From Alphaproteobacteria bacterium (lineage in GTDB: Bacteria > Pseudomonadota > Alphaproteobacteria > Micropepsales > Micropepsaceae): 64,000 bases of DNA. The notes below the pieces were generated by a model. The model made no database searches, was not told where the DNA came from, and saw only the letters and a program-made list of their open reading frames with translations. The stretch spans positions 59,102 to 123,101 of the forward strand of contig JAJPIX010000018.1 in assembly GCA_021324545.1 (NCBI GenBank), in the 5' to 3' direction. Each line of letters opens with the position of its first letter. Within the stretch, counting starts at the first letter, position 1. Below are positions 30,469-39,965 of this stretch, in pieces. Position numbers and translations under genes: made by a program.

Positions 30469-31632
30469 ATGGCCTTCATTACGTCGAATGTCGTTCACAC
30501 ATCCGCCGACGGCGTTGACCTCAACCCCGGCGACAATCTTTACATTGCGCCGGGCGTAACCGTTGCGGGTGGCTCCGGCGGCAGCGGCTTTAGCGGCGCC
30601 GTCTCGACGGGCGGCGTTGTCTTCGCCCAGATCGAAGGCACGCTTTTTGGAAACGACTACGGCCTGGAAATCGCCGACGGCGGGAACAATATCATGATCG
30701 GCGCCGCCGGATCGGTGATAGCCAATACCTTCAGTGCAATCTATTGCGGGTCAGGAAGCGACATCATCACCAACAACGGCGTCATCCAGGGATCATATTT
30801 TACCCAGACGGGCGGTATTGTCGTGCACGGGTCGGGCGACAACACCGTCTTCAACAATGGTTCGGTCACAGGCAATACCGCTATTTTTCTTGAGGCCGGC
30901 GGCAATGCGATCGTGAACACCGGCACGATCACGGGCGATGCTTTCGGCATTGTACTCGATACCGCCGCCGCCACGGCCAGCACCATAGACAACAGCGGCA
31001 CAATCGCGGTGAACGCGATCGCTGAGCCAAATACCGGCGCGATCGTCGATACCGGAGTGGGCGCGCTCGATGTCACGAGCCAGGGGCACATTGCCGGGGA
31101 TGTCATATTCGGCCCCGGCAACGACCGGCTGGACTCAACACAGGGGACCATTGACGGCACGGTCTTCGGCGGCGGCGGAAACGACACTTTGAAGGGTGGC
31201 CCGGACTCTGACCGGCTCGACGGCGGTGCAGGCGGCGACAAGCTGTACGGCGGCGGTGGGGGCGACTCCTTTGTCTATGCAGCCGTCAGCGACTCCATGG
31301 GCCGTGGCCACGACACGATTTTCGCCTTTGACACCCAGCGGGATCTGCTGGACCTCAACGTTCACGTAACAGCCGTCCGCCACACGGTTGCGACGGGCGC
31401 ACTGGACAACAACGCGCACTTCAATGCGGAACTCGCGGCCGCAATCGGCCCGGCCCATCTCGGCAAACATCAGGCCGTTCTCTATGAGCCCAATTCCGGT
31501 TCGCTCGCCGGTCACGTCTTCCTGGTTGTCAACGCGAACGGAACGGCCGGCTATCAGGCCGGCGCGGATTATGTGATCGAACTCATCCACGCGGCCAACG
31601 TCGCTCATCTGGCGATCGGCGACTTCATCTAG
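30469..31632 (+). CDS. RTX-type (calcium-binding repeat) putatively T1SS-secreted protein with beta-solenoid-like N-terminus
   Basis: FGGGGNDTLKGGPDSDRLDGGAGGDKLYGGGGGDSFVYA; serralysin-like C-terminus; N-terminal NNG/NTGTITG/NSGTI rungs; no signal peptide. Confidence 0.82.
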   Translation: MAFITSNVVHTSADGVDLNPGDNLYIAPGVTVAGGSGGSGFSGAVSTGGVVFAQIEGTLFGNDYGLEIADGGNNIMIGAAGSVIANTFSAIYCGSGSDIITNNGVIQGSYFTQTGGIVVHGSGDNTVFNNGSVTGNTAIFLEAGGNAIVNTGTITGDAFGIVLDTAAATASTIDNSGTIAVNAIAEPNTGAIVDTGVGALDVTSQGHIAGDVIFGPGNDRLDSTQGTIDGTVFGGGGNDTLKGGPDSDRLDGGAGGDKLYGGGGGDSFVYAAVSDSMGRGHDTIFAFDTQRDLLDLNVHVTAVRHTVATGALDNNAHFNAELAAAIGPAHLGKHQAVLYEPNSGSLAGHVFLVVNANGTAGYQAGADYVIELIHAANVAHLAIGDFI

Positions 31633-31775
31633 CACAGCGCCGACGCTGATAACACCTGAGAACCATCCGCACGGCATGATCACGACGCAGGCCGATGTGA
31701 TCAGCGCCGACATTTGGCGTTTCTCAAAGATTTATGTCCGCCGCGGGAAGGCGCCTGCTCCGGCGTCTTCCTGTG

Positions 31776-32438
31776 TCAGAACAGCTCCGTCTGACGGCCG
31801 GGCTTTGCCGGTTTCGGCTTCGGCGGCCTCGATTGCGCTTCCATATTCCAGTCGCCTTCGAAGGGCTGAAGCAGGGCTTTCAGCTCTGCCGGCGTGGCCG
31901 GTTCTTCGCCCAGCCATTTGGCCCAATGCTCCGGCGCCAGCACCGCGGGCATCCGGTCGGTGATGGACGAAATGAGCCTGTTGGCCGGCGTCGTCACCAT
32001 CACGAAGGTCAGAAGCTCGCCCTGTTCGGGATGTTCCCACCGCTCCCACAGCACGGCGATCCCGATGGGCTTGCCGTCGCGCGGGGTAATCGTGTGCTGC
32101 TCGGTCTTGCGCGGGGCGATTTCCTTGCCTTCGTTGAACGTTTTCACGACCAGAAGCCCGCGCGCATTGGCGAACGCCGCGCGGAAGGTGGGGCGTTCGT
32201 CCAGCGTCTCGCTGCGCGCATGGACATGTTCCGGCGGCCCTGACGGATTTTTCGCGCGCAGGCCCATGAAGCCCCAGCGCATGGGAACCGTCTCGCGCGC
32301 GCCCTGGCCGTTCAGCCGCACGATATGGGCAAAGCGCATGGGCGTGGCGGTTTCGGCGGGTCCGGTGTTGGCGGCCAGGAAATCAGAATAGTCGTGGACA
32401 TCCCTCCACGACATCATCTGCGTGAATTTTCCGCACAT
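31776..32438 (-). CDS. SOS response-associated peptidase (SRAP/YedK/HMCES) family protein, divergent
   Basis: MCGKFTQMMSW, MRWGFMGLRAK, HARSETLDERPTFRAAF, TDRMPAVLAPEHWAKWL. Confidence 0.85.
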   Translation of the reverse strand: MCGKFTQMMSWRDVHDYSDFLAANTGPAETATPMRFAHIVRLNGQGARETVPMRWGFMGLRAKNPSGPPEHVHARSETLDERPTFRAAFANARGLLVVKTFNEGKEIAPRKTEQHTITPRDGKPIGIAVLWERWEHPEQGELLTFVMVTTPANRLISSITDRMPAVLAPEHWAKWLGEEPATPAELKALLQPFEGDWNMEAQSRPPKPKPAKPGRQTELF

Positions 32439-32445
32439 TCCGGGA

Positions 32446-34851
32446 TTATGCCACGGTTTGCGCCTGGCGGCCCTCGATGCGCCGCGGCAGATGGCAGCGA
32501 ACGGTGGTGCCCTTGCCGGGCCTGCTGTCGATTTCCACCCAGCCGTGATGCAGTTCGATGAACGACTTCACCAGCGTCAGCCCAAGGCCGGCGCCGCCGC
32601 GCTGCCCGCTTTGCGGCTTGGCTTCGAAGCGGTCGAACACCGTGGCCGAAAGTTCGGGCGCGATGCCCGGGCCGGTGTCGGAAACATAGATCTGCACCTC
32701 GTCGCCGCGAATGTCGCCGCCGATGGTGATGGTGCCGCCTTCCGGCGTGAATTGCAGCGCGTTCGACAGAAGATACACAATGACCTGCTGGATGCGCCGC
32801 CGGTCGCCCATGAATTCGCCCGCGTCCGGGCGGCAATCCAGCCGCACCTCGCGCTGCGATTGCATGGCCCAGGCCCTTGCATGGGCAAAAATGGCCGACA
32901 GCACGGCATGAAGATCGAGCCGCTCCAGCTCCAGCCTGAGCTGGCCGGATTCCACCAGCGCCAGATCCAGAATGTCGTTGATCAGCCCGTGCAGCGTGTT
33001 GGCCGACGCCAGGATGGCGTTGACGAATTCGCGCTGCTTGTCGTTCAGCGCGCTGGCCGCCAGCATTTCGGCATAGCCCTTGATGGGATTGAGCGGCGTG
33101 CGCAATTCGTAGGAAACATGGCGGATGAATTGCGATTTCAGGTGATCGGCCGCGATCAGCGCTTCGTTGCGGTCGCGCAGCGCCTGTTCGATGCGGTGGC
33201 GGTCGGTAACGTCGGCGAAGGTCAGCAGCATCGCCCCGTCGGGCAGGGGCGCCAGCGCCAGCGAAAGCACCTTCTGGTCCTTGCGCGTGATTTCGCCCCA
33301 GTCGCGCCCCACCTCCGCGCCCGAGGCGATGGCCGCCACAAGCTCGTTCCACACCGTTTCGTCGCCGAATTTGGCGGCGCAGGCGGCTGCCAGCGCGCGC
33401 ACATGCGGTTCGCCCGCAAGCTGCGGCTCTTCTAGTTCCCAGATGCGCGCGAAGGCGGCGTTGTGCAGCTTCAGCCGCCCGTCGGGCCCGAACACCGCCA
33501 CGCCTTCCTTCAGCGTGTTCAGGGTGGCGCTCTGCACCTTGAGCTGCGTGTTGAACGAGCTTTCGAGCGAAAGCTTCTCGGTCACGTCGTCGTAAAGGAA
33601 AATGAGCCCGCCGAAGGGATGCGGCTGCGCCACCACGCGGATCGTCTTGCCGCCCGGCACATGCCAGAGCTCTTCGGGCAGGTAATCGGCCTCGTGCTCG
33701 TAAAGCGAAAGCCGCGCGCGCTTCCAGGCCTGATAGTCGCGCTGCTCCGGCAATTTGCGCATCTCGCGCAGCCGGTCGAGGATTTCGCCGTCGGCCGGGT
33801 GCGTGTCCAGCCAGGCTTCCGGCAAATTCCACAGCGCCGCGAAGGCGCGATTGTAGAAATTGAGCTTCTGGTCGCGCGCGAAAATCGCAACGGCTGTCGC
33901 CAGCTTGTCGAGCGTGTCCTGGTGCGCGTCCACATGCTGCTGCAGGCGCGCTTCGGCGCTGGCCGTATCGGTCACGTCGATGGCGCTGCCGACGATTTCG
34001 CCGCCCGCGAGCGGCGCATGCGTGAAGGCAAGCGCGCGCCTTTGTCCGCCGATCACGGCAAAGCGCTTGGATTCCAGCGCATGGCCTTCGCTGCGCGTGG
34101 CGCTCGCCAGATCGCGCTCGGATTTGTCGAGCGAGATCTGGTTGGCGGTGGCCACGTCCACCGTATGGGTGTTGGTCGCCGTCAGAAAGGCGCGGTTGCC
34201 CCATTTCAGCGCAAGCGTGCGGTCGCGCAGCCACACCGGCACGGGCAACGCATCCAGAATCGCCGCGAAATCGATGGCCGGCGCGGCCGCCTTTTCCGGC
34301 GCTTCGATCCAGACCGCGGCCATGCCGCCCACTGCGCGCCCGCGCGTGTTCAATGTGCGTCCGCGCGCATCGGTGACCGAGAGCTCGAACGGCGTGCCCT
34401 TGTCGCTCAGTCCGTCCAGCGCCTGCGAGAATTTGGTCGCGTCCGGCCCCTCGAGGCAGGAATCGATCAGCTGATCCGCGCCGCGATAGGAGAAGGGTTC
34501 TGCGCCTTCGCGGCCCCACACGATCAACGCTTCCCGGCCCGCCGCAAGCAGCGCATCGCGTGCGCCGATCGCCGCGCGCACCTTGCCGCCCATGGTCCGA
34601 AGGCTGCGCTTGAGGCGGGCGGAGATGGTCTGTTCGGAGATCGCCCACAGCCCCGCGGCGATGGCCAGCGCCACCGCGCCGATGGCGACCGCTGCGGAAA
34701 TCCATTCGCGGCTTGCGGCAATGTCGAAAGGTGCGGCCCAGGCCGCGGCCGGCCACAGCGCGCCGGGCGCAAGAACGCCCAAGGTTCTTGCGAACCCTCC
34801 TGCCGACCCCCTGAAGCTCCGGCTCTTTTTGCGGTCCCTGGTGGGACTCAT
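32446..34851 (-). CDS. PAS-domain sensor histidine kinase
   Basis: PAS segments; H-box FIRHVSYELRTPLNPIKGYAEML; VSDTGPGIAPELSATVFDRFE; GGAGLGLTLVKSFIELHHGWVEIDSRPGKGTTVRCHLP. Start is uncertain. Confidence 0.88.
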   Translation of the reverse strand: MSPTRDRKKSRSFRGSAGGFARTLGVLAPGALWPAAAWAAPFDIAASREWISAAVAIGAVALAIAAGLWAISEQTISARLKRSLRTMGGKVRAAIGARDALLAAGREALIVWGREGAEPFSYRGADQLIDSCLEGPDATKFSQALDGLSDKGTPFELSVTDARGRTLNTRGRAVGGMAAVWIEAPEKAAAPAIDFAAILDALPVPVWLRDRTLALKWGNRAFLTATNTHTVDVATANQISLDKSERDLASATRSEGHALESKRFAVIGGQRRALAFTHAPLAGGEIVGSAIDVTDTASAEARLQQHVDAHQDTLDKLATAVAIFARDQKLNFYNRAFAALWNLPEAWLDTHPADGEILDRLREMRKLPEQRDYQAWKRARLSLYEHEADYLPEELWHVPGGKTIRVVAQPHPFGGLIFLYDDVTEKLSLESSFNTQLKVQSATLNTLKEGVAVFGPDGRLKLHNAAFARIWELEEPQLAGEPHVRALAAACAAKFGDETVWNELVAAIASGAEVGRDWGEITRKDQKVLSLALAPLPDGAMLLTFADVTDRHRIEQALRDRNEALIAADHLKSQFIRHVSYELRTPLNPIKGYAEMLAASALNDKQREFVNAILASANTLHGLINDILDLALVESGQLRLELERLDLHAVLSAIFAHARAWAMQSQREVRLDCRPDAGEFMGDRRRIQQVIVYLLSNALQFTPEGGTITIGGDIRGDEVQIYVSDTGPGIAPELSATVFDRFEAKPQSGQRGGAGLGLTLVKSFIELHHGWVEIDSRPGKGTTVRCHLPRRIEGRQAQTVA

Positions 34852-35128
34852 CCCGGCTGCCCCCGATTCCCGCCGCACGCGGCGAATCACATTGGAATCA
34901 ACATGATAGGTGCGTTAACCGAGTCGCACTAGGGAATGTGTAAAAAAAGTGTAAAGGCCCAAGATGCGGCGCGCGGTTCTATACATCGTGGCCGCCGGCT
35001 GGCGGGCACGAAACTTGGAATCGGAGCAGGGTGCCAAATTTCGCGCAAGGCGTCGGAGAAATCCCCGCGTGCCTTGTGCCTGTGCGTGCAAAATTGCGCT
35101 TGGCGGAATCCGCGGGCGGGGCAGTGCC

Positions 35129-36769
35129 ATGAAGCAGACGCGCAGGGAATTTGTCGGCACCGCGGTCGCGGCGGCCGCGCTCGCCGGCACAAAAGTTTCC
35201 GCTGCGCGCGCCGATACGGGACCTGTGCGCCTGTCGCTGGCCGAATTCTTCAAGGACGATTCGCGCGTGGCGAGCCTTCGCAAGGGCGTGGCGGCGATGA
35301 AGGCGCTGCCGGCCTCGGACCACCGCAGCTGGTTCTGGTGGGCGGCCACGCATGCCTATAACGGTGCGCTCTATGCGGATGCGCTCAAACGCGATCCCGC
35401 GCTCGCCCGGGTGGATCGCGCGCGCTACTTCAACCAGTGCCCGCACTTCGGCCAGTCGTCCGCCGATTTCCTGATCTGGCACCGCGCCTATGTCTGCCAT
35501 TTCGAACGGTGCCTTCGCGTCATGGCGGAAGACGAGACTCTCGCCATTCCCTATTGGGATTATTTCAGTGACGCGCAATCGCGCAGCTTCCCGGAAATTT
35601 TCGCCTATCGCTGGCTGGACCGGGAACGCTCCGCGCAAAATCCGTTGTTCCATCCCAGCCGCGATCTCGGCTTCACCTCCGGCCGCTTCGAGCTCAGCGC
35701 CAATGTCTGCGAGGCGCACAACGCCATGACGGCGCGGAACTTCTTTTCCGCGCCCGGCGAGGCCGGCTTCGGTGGTGACATCCTCGACAGCGCGCACACC
35801 CAGCTTGGCCTGATCGAGCAGCGTCCGCACAACGACATTCACATCGCGGTGGGCGGCGTGGTCGGCGATGTCAACGGCGCGATGGCCGACATCCCCACAT
35901 CGGCGTTTGATCCGGTGTTCTGGGTGCATCACGCCAACATTGACCGCATGTGGGTGATGTGGGCCGCGATGCCGGGGAAGGGCTGGGGCCCGCTGCCGCC
36001 GGAGTCCTGGTTCGACGAACAGCCGTGGGTGTTCAAGGATGTGGAAGGCCGCGACGTGGTGGAAAGTCGCCGCTTCTATATGGATCGCGCCAACCTCGGC
36101 GTGCGCTATGACAGCGACGGTCCCAATGCCAGGCCCCTGTCGCTTCCGCCGCGGACCATGGCTGGGGCGGGCGCTCCGGGCGGAGCGCCGCCGGTGCGCG
36201 CGATACCGAGGCTTGTGGGCGCGGCTGCGCCTGCGCCCACGCCCGACATGGGCATGCCCGGCGACATGATGAGCACGCTGCGCAGCCAGCAATCGCTGTT
36301 TGCCGATGTCGCGCCAATGGTCGTTTCGCCGGAAAAGCCGGCCCGGCGCACGCTCGCGGCGGCCGCGCCGGCGCAAGCCGCCGGTGGTGCGCGGCCGGGC
36401 ACCCTGGCTGTGCCGCATGCGGCTCCGGGCGCGCGCGTGCTGCTGGAGCTCTCGGACATTTCTTTCACGCGCGTGCCGTCCAGCGGCTTTGCCGTCTATC
36501 TCGATCCGGAAGGGGCAACGCCCGACAACGCGCGCGATTATGTGGGCCTGATTGATCTGTTCGGCGCCACCCATCACGACACGCTGGGCATGGGCGGCAT
36601 GAAGGCGGTGCAGCGCTTCGATGTGACCAAGCTGGTGTCCGCACCCGGCGGCGCCTTCACCCTGCGTGTTGAGCCCTATTCGCTGCTCGTCTCCAGATCC
36701 GGCACACCCGCACCTTCCCGCCCCGATGCCGTAAAGATCGGCCGCGTGACATTCGTAGTGGTGACCTAG
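35129..36769 (+). CDS. Tat-exported tyrosinase/polyphenol oxidase family protein
   Basis: Twin-arginine signal MKQTRREFVGTAVAAAALAG; CuA CPHFGQSSADFLIWHRAYVCHFERCLR; CuB PHNDIHIAVGG and FDPVFWVHHANIDRMWVMW. Confidence 0.9.
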   Translation: MKQTRREFVGTAVAAAALAGTKVSAARADTGPVRLSLAEFFKDDSRVASLRKGVAAMKALPASDHRSWFWWAATHAYNGALYADALKRDPALARVDRARYFNQCPHFGQSSADFLIWHRAYVCHFERCLRVMAEDETLAIPYWDYFSDAQSRSFPEIFAYRWLDRERSAQNPLFHPSRDLGFTSGRFELSANVCEAHNAMTARNFFSAPGEAGFGGDILDSAHTQLGLIEQRPHNDIHIAVGGVVGDVNGAMADIPTSAFDPVFWVHHANIDRMWVMWAAMPGKGWGPLPPESWFDEQPWVFKDVEGRDVVESRRFYMDRANLGVRYDSDGPNARPLSLPPRTMAGAGAPGGAPPVRAIPRLVGAAAPAPTPDMGMPGDMMSTLRSQQSLFADVAPMVVSPEKPARRTLAAAAPAQAAGGARPGTLAVPHAAPGARVLLELSDISFTRVPSSGFAVYLDPEGATPDNARDYVGLIDLFGATHHDTLGMGGMKAVQRFDVTKLVSAPGGAFTLRVEPYSLLVSRSGTPAPSRPDAVKIGRVTFVVVT

Positions 36770-36776
36770 ACAAAAT

Positions 36777-36803
36777 CCCTCTCGCCCCATTGGGGGGAGA
36801 GGG
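36777..36803. terminator. Inverted repeat between convergent tyrosinase and ahcY, likely terminator
   Basis: CCCTCTC-G-CCCC-ATT-GGGG-G-GAGAGGG; followed by ATTTTG on the minus strand. Confidence 0.6.
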
Positions 36804-36832
36804 CAGAGTGAGCGGGATCGCCGAGCACGTTA

Positions 36833-38236
36833 TCAGTACCGGTAGGTATCGGCCTTGTAGGGCCCGTGCACCGGCACGCCGATGTAGTCGGCCTGCTTCT
36901 TTGAGAGTTTCGTGAGCTTGGCGCCGATCTTGTCGAGATGCAGCCGCGCCACCTTCTCGTCGAGCTCCTTGGGCAGGGTATAGACCTTCTTCTGGTACTT
37001 GCCCGTGTTCGCATACAGCTCGATCTGCGCCAGCGTCTGGTTGGTGAACGAAGACGACATCACGAAGCTCGGGTGCCCCATGGCATTGCCGAGGTTCACA
37101 AGCCGGCCTTCGGACAGAAGGATGATGCGCTTGCCGTCGGGGAATTCGATTTCGTCCACCTGCGGCTTCACGTTGTGCCATTTGTAGTTCTTCAGGGCGG
37201 CCACCTGGATCTCGGAATCGAAATGGCCGATGTTGGCCACGATCGCGCGGTCCTTCATCTGGCGCATGTGATCGATCGTGATCACGTCCACATTGCCGGT
37301 GGCGGTGACGAAGATGTCCGCGCGCGGGGCGGCCTCTTCCATCGTCACGACCTCATAGCCTTCCATCGCGGCCTGGAGCGCGCAGATGGGATCGATCTCG
37401 CTCACCATCACGCGGCAGCCGGCGTTGCGCAGGCTCGCGGCCGAGCCTTTGCCCACATCGCCGAAGCCGGCCACCATTGCAACCTTGCCGGCCATCATCA
37501 CATCGGTGCCGCGGCGGATGCCGTCCACCAGGCTTTCGCGGCAGCCGTAGAGATTGTCGAATTTCGATTTCGTCACGCTGTCGTTCACGTTGATCGCGGG
37601 AAAGAGCAGCTTGCCCTCCTTCTCCATCTGATAGAGCCGGTGCACGCCTGTGGTGGTTTCCTCCGTCACGCCGCGGATGTTCTTGGCCACCTCCGAATAC
37701 CAGCCCTGCTTGTGCTTGAGCCGGCGCTTGATCGCGCCGAACAGCACTTCCTCTTCCTCGTTGGACGGCTCTTCCAGGAATTTGGCGTCGCCCTTTTCCG
37801 CGCGCACGCCAAGATGCACGAGCAGCGTGGCATCGCCGCCGTCGTCCAGGATCATGTTGGGCGTGCCGCCATCGGCCCATTCGAAGATGCGGTGGGTGTA
37901 TTCCCAGTAGTCTTCCAGGCTCTCGCCCTTGATCGCGAAGACGGGCGTGCCGCCGGCCGCAATGGCGGCAGCCGCATGATCCTGCGTCGAATAGATGTTG
38001 CACGACGCCCAGCGCACATCCGCGCCCAGCGCCTTGAGCGTCTCGATCAGCACGGCCGTCTGGATCGTCATGTGCAGGGAACCTGCGATGCGCGCGCCCC
38101 TCAGCGGTTTCTTCTCGCCATACTCCGCGCGCGTGGCCATCAGGCCCGGCATTTCGGTTTCGGCGATGTCGATTTCCTTGCGGCCCCAATCGGCCAGATT
38201 GATGTCCTTGACGGCGTAGTCCTTGGGGTTGGTCAC
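36833..38236 (-). CDS. ahcY: Adenosylhomocysteinase
   Basis: [36 protein letters not shown] from a GTG start; [31 protein letters not shown]-terminal KADTYRY. Confidence 0.97.
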   Translation of the reverse strand: MTNPKDYAVKDINLADWGRKEIDIAETEMPGLMATRAEYGEKKPLRGARIAGSLHMTIQTAVLIETLKALGADVRWASCNIYSTQDHAAAAIAAGGTPVFAIKGESLEDYWEYTHRIFEWADGGTPNMILDDGGDATLLVHLGVRAEKGDAKFLEEPSNEEEEVLFGAIKRRLKHKQGWYSEVAKNIRGVTEETTTGVHRLYQMEKEGKLLFPAINVNDSVTKSKFDNLYGCRESLVDGIRRGTDVMMAGKVAMVAGFGDVGKGSAASLRNAGCRVMVSEIDPICALQAAMEGYEVVTMEEAAPRADIFVTATGNVDVITIDHMRQMKDRAIVANIGHFDSEIQVAALKNYKWHNVKPQVDEIEFPDGKRIILLSEGRLVNLGNAMGHPSFVMSSSFTNQTLAQIELYANTGKYQKKVYTLPKELDEKVARLHLDKIGAKLTKLSKKQADYIGVPVHGPYKADTYRY

Positions 38237-38348
38237 GGGAAAGCACTCCGGTTGGGGCGGCGCGCATATAGCAGCCCGCACAGGGCGGGGGCAACAAACA
38301 TATAAAGAAAATTGCATATCATGTGAGGGAATATGTAGCTTTTTTCTC

Positions 38349-38377
38349 TTGAAAATAGGATGATTAGTAGCTATAAT
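38349..38377 (+). promoter_or_regulatory. Strong sigma-70-type promoter upstream of the MFS gene
   Basis: TTGAAA (38349-38354), 17-nt spacer, TATAAT (38372-38377); 11 of 12 consensus bases. Confidence 0.7.
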
Positions 38378-38440
38378 GCTTTTTTGTCCGGCATAATAGG
38401 AATAAACTTGATGATCGAACGAATGAAAGATGGAAAGAGA

Positions 38441-38465
38441 GGGGGAAGGGACAGGGGGGAGGGGG
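38441..38465 (+). promoter_or_regulatory. G-quadruplex motif in the presumptive MFS leader
   Basis: GGGGG-AA-GGG-ACA-GGGGGG-A-GGGGG: four G-runs, loops of 2, 3 and 1 nt. Confidence 0.65.
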
Positions 38466-38534
38466 TGGCGGAATCCTGAAAACAATTGCCCCGGAATTCC
38501 GCGGTTTTTTGCCTCTGTCGCGTTACCGGCAGGC

Positions 38535-39965
38535 ATGGCGGACGCGGGCGCAGCGACTGTCCTGACCGATGTGCCGGCCCGGCTCGACCGCCTCGGCTGG
38601 AGCCGGTTTCACACGCTCATCGTCGTGGCGCTCGGCATCACCTGGATCCTCGACGGACTGGAGGTCACGCTCGTCGGCTCCGTTGCCGGCGTCCTCACGC
38701 AGCGCGGAACATTGGGGCTGGCCGGCACGCAGGTGGGGCTCGTCGGCAGCGCCTACATCGCGGGCGCGGTCCTGGGCGCGCTCGTCTTCGGAGACCTGAC
38801 CGACCGCTTCGGCCGCCGGACGCTCTTCATGGTTACGCTCGGCGTCTACATGGCGGCGACCATCGCCACCGGCGCGGCCTGGAACTTCTGGTCTTTCGCG
38901 CTGTTCCGCTTTTTCACGGGCGCAGGAATTGGCGGCGAATATGCCGCGATCAATTCCGCGATCCAGGAATTCGTGCCCGCGCGATTTCGCGGCCGCACGG
39001 ATCTTGTCGTCAACGGCAGCTTCTGGATCGGCGCCGCCATCGGCGCGCTCGGTTCGCTTGTGATGCTCGATCCCTCCGTCCTGCCGGTCAATGTCGGCTG
39101 GCGCGCGGCGTTCGTCATCGGCGGGGCGCTGGCTTGCGTCGTCGTCGCCTTGCGCCGGCACGTTCCCGAAAGCCCGCGCTGGCTGATGACCCATGGCCGC
39201 AGCGACGAAGCGGAAAATGTCGTCCGGCAAATCGAACGGCGCGCCGGCGCGGAACGGGCCGAGGGCCTGCCGCGCCTGCAACTGACGGCGTGTCGCGGCA
39301 CAAGGCCCGGCGATGTGATGGGCGCGCTGTTCCGGCATTATCCGAAGCGCGCGCTGCTGGGGCTGGTCCTGATGGCGACGCAGGCGTTTTGCTACAACGC
39401 GATCTTCTTCACTTACGCGCTCATCCTGACGAAGTTCTATCGCGTGCCGGCGCCGTCGGTCGGCCTTTTCATCCTGCCGTTTGCGTTGGGCAATTTTCTG
39501 GGGCCGCTTTTGCTCGGGCCGCTGTTCGATATTGCCGGCCGCAAGGTCATGATCGCCGCCTGCTATGCCGTTTCGGGCATCCTGATGGCCGTCACCGGCC
39601 TTCTGTTTGCGAAGGCTTCGCTGGGCGCAACCGGGCAGACGGCGCTCTGGACGCTCAATTTCTTCTTCGCCTCATGCGCGGCAAGCGCCGCCTATCTGAC
39701 GGTCGGCGAATGTTTCCCGCTGGAAGTGCGCGCCCGCGCCATTTCCATTTTCTATGCGTTCGGCACGGCGCTGGGCGGCATTGCGGGGCCTGCGCTCTTC
39801 GGCGCGCTCATTGAAACCGGCGCGCGCGGCGAAATCCTATGGGGCTATCTTTTGGGCGGCGCGCTCATGCTGTTCGCGGCGCTGGTCGAGGCGCTGATCG
39901 GCGTTCAGGCCGCCTGCCGCGCGCTGGAAGATGTGGCGCCGCCGCTCTCGGCGCCTCAGCGATAG
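38535..39965 (+). CDS. MFS transporter
   Basis: Multi-[16 protein letters not shown] and related MFS motifs; start chosen at [26 protein letters not shown]. Confidence 0.9.
   Translation: MADAGAATVLTDVPARLDRLGWSRFHTLIVVALGITWILDGLEVTLVGSVAGVLTQRGTLGLAGTQVGLVGSAYIAGAVLGALVFGDLTDRFGRRTLFMVTLGVYMAATIATGAAWNFWSFALFRFFTGAGIGGEYAAINSAIQEFVPARFRGRTDLVVNGSFWIGAAIGALGSLVMLDPSVLPVNVGWRAAFVIGGALACVVVALRRHVPESPRWLMTHGRSDEAENVVRQIERRAGAERAEGLPRLQLTACRGTRPGDVMGALFRHYPKRALLGLVLMATQAFCYNAIFFTYALILTKFYRVPAPSVGLFILPFALGNFLGPLLLGPLFDIAGRKVMIAACYAVSGILMAVTGLLFAKASLGATGQTALWTLNFFFASCAASAAYLTVGECFPLEVRARAISIFYAFGTALGGIAGPALFGALIETGARGEILWGYLLGGALMLFAALVEALIGVQAACRALEDVAPPLSAPQR

Noticed and set aside
38236-38330. 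SAM/SAH riboswitch upstream of ahcY
   Set aside because: I looked for the known SAH and SAM riboswitch consensus in the leader and could not recognise one; only a short CCCGC-cctgt-GCGGG hairpin. An Infernal/Rfam scan would settle it.
38237-38536. N-terminal extension of AhcY to upstream starts
   Set aside because: Homologous AhcY proteins begin near [17 protein letters not shown]; the GTG at 38236 fits, and the extension ([17 protein letters not shown]...) is not family-like.
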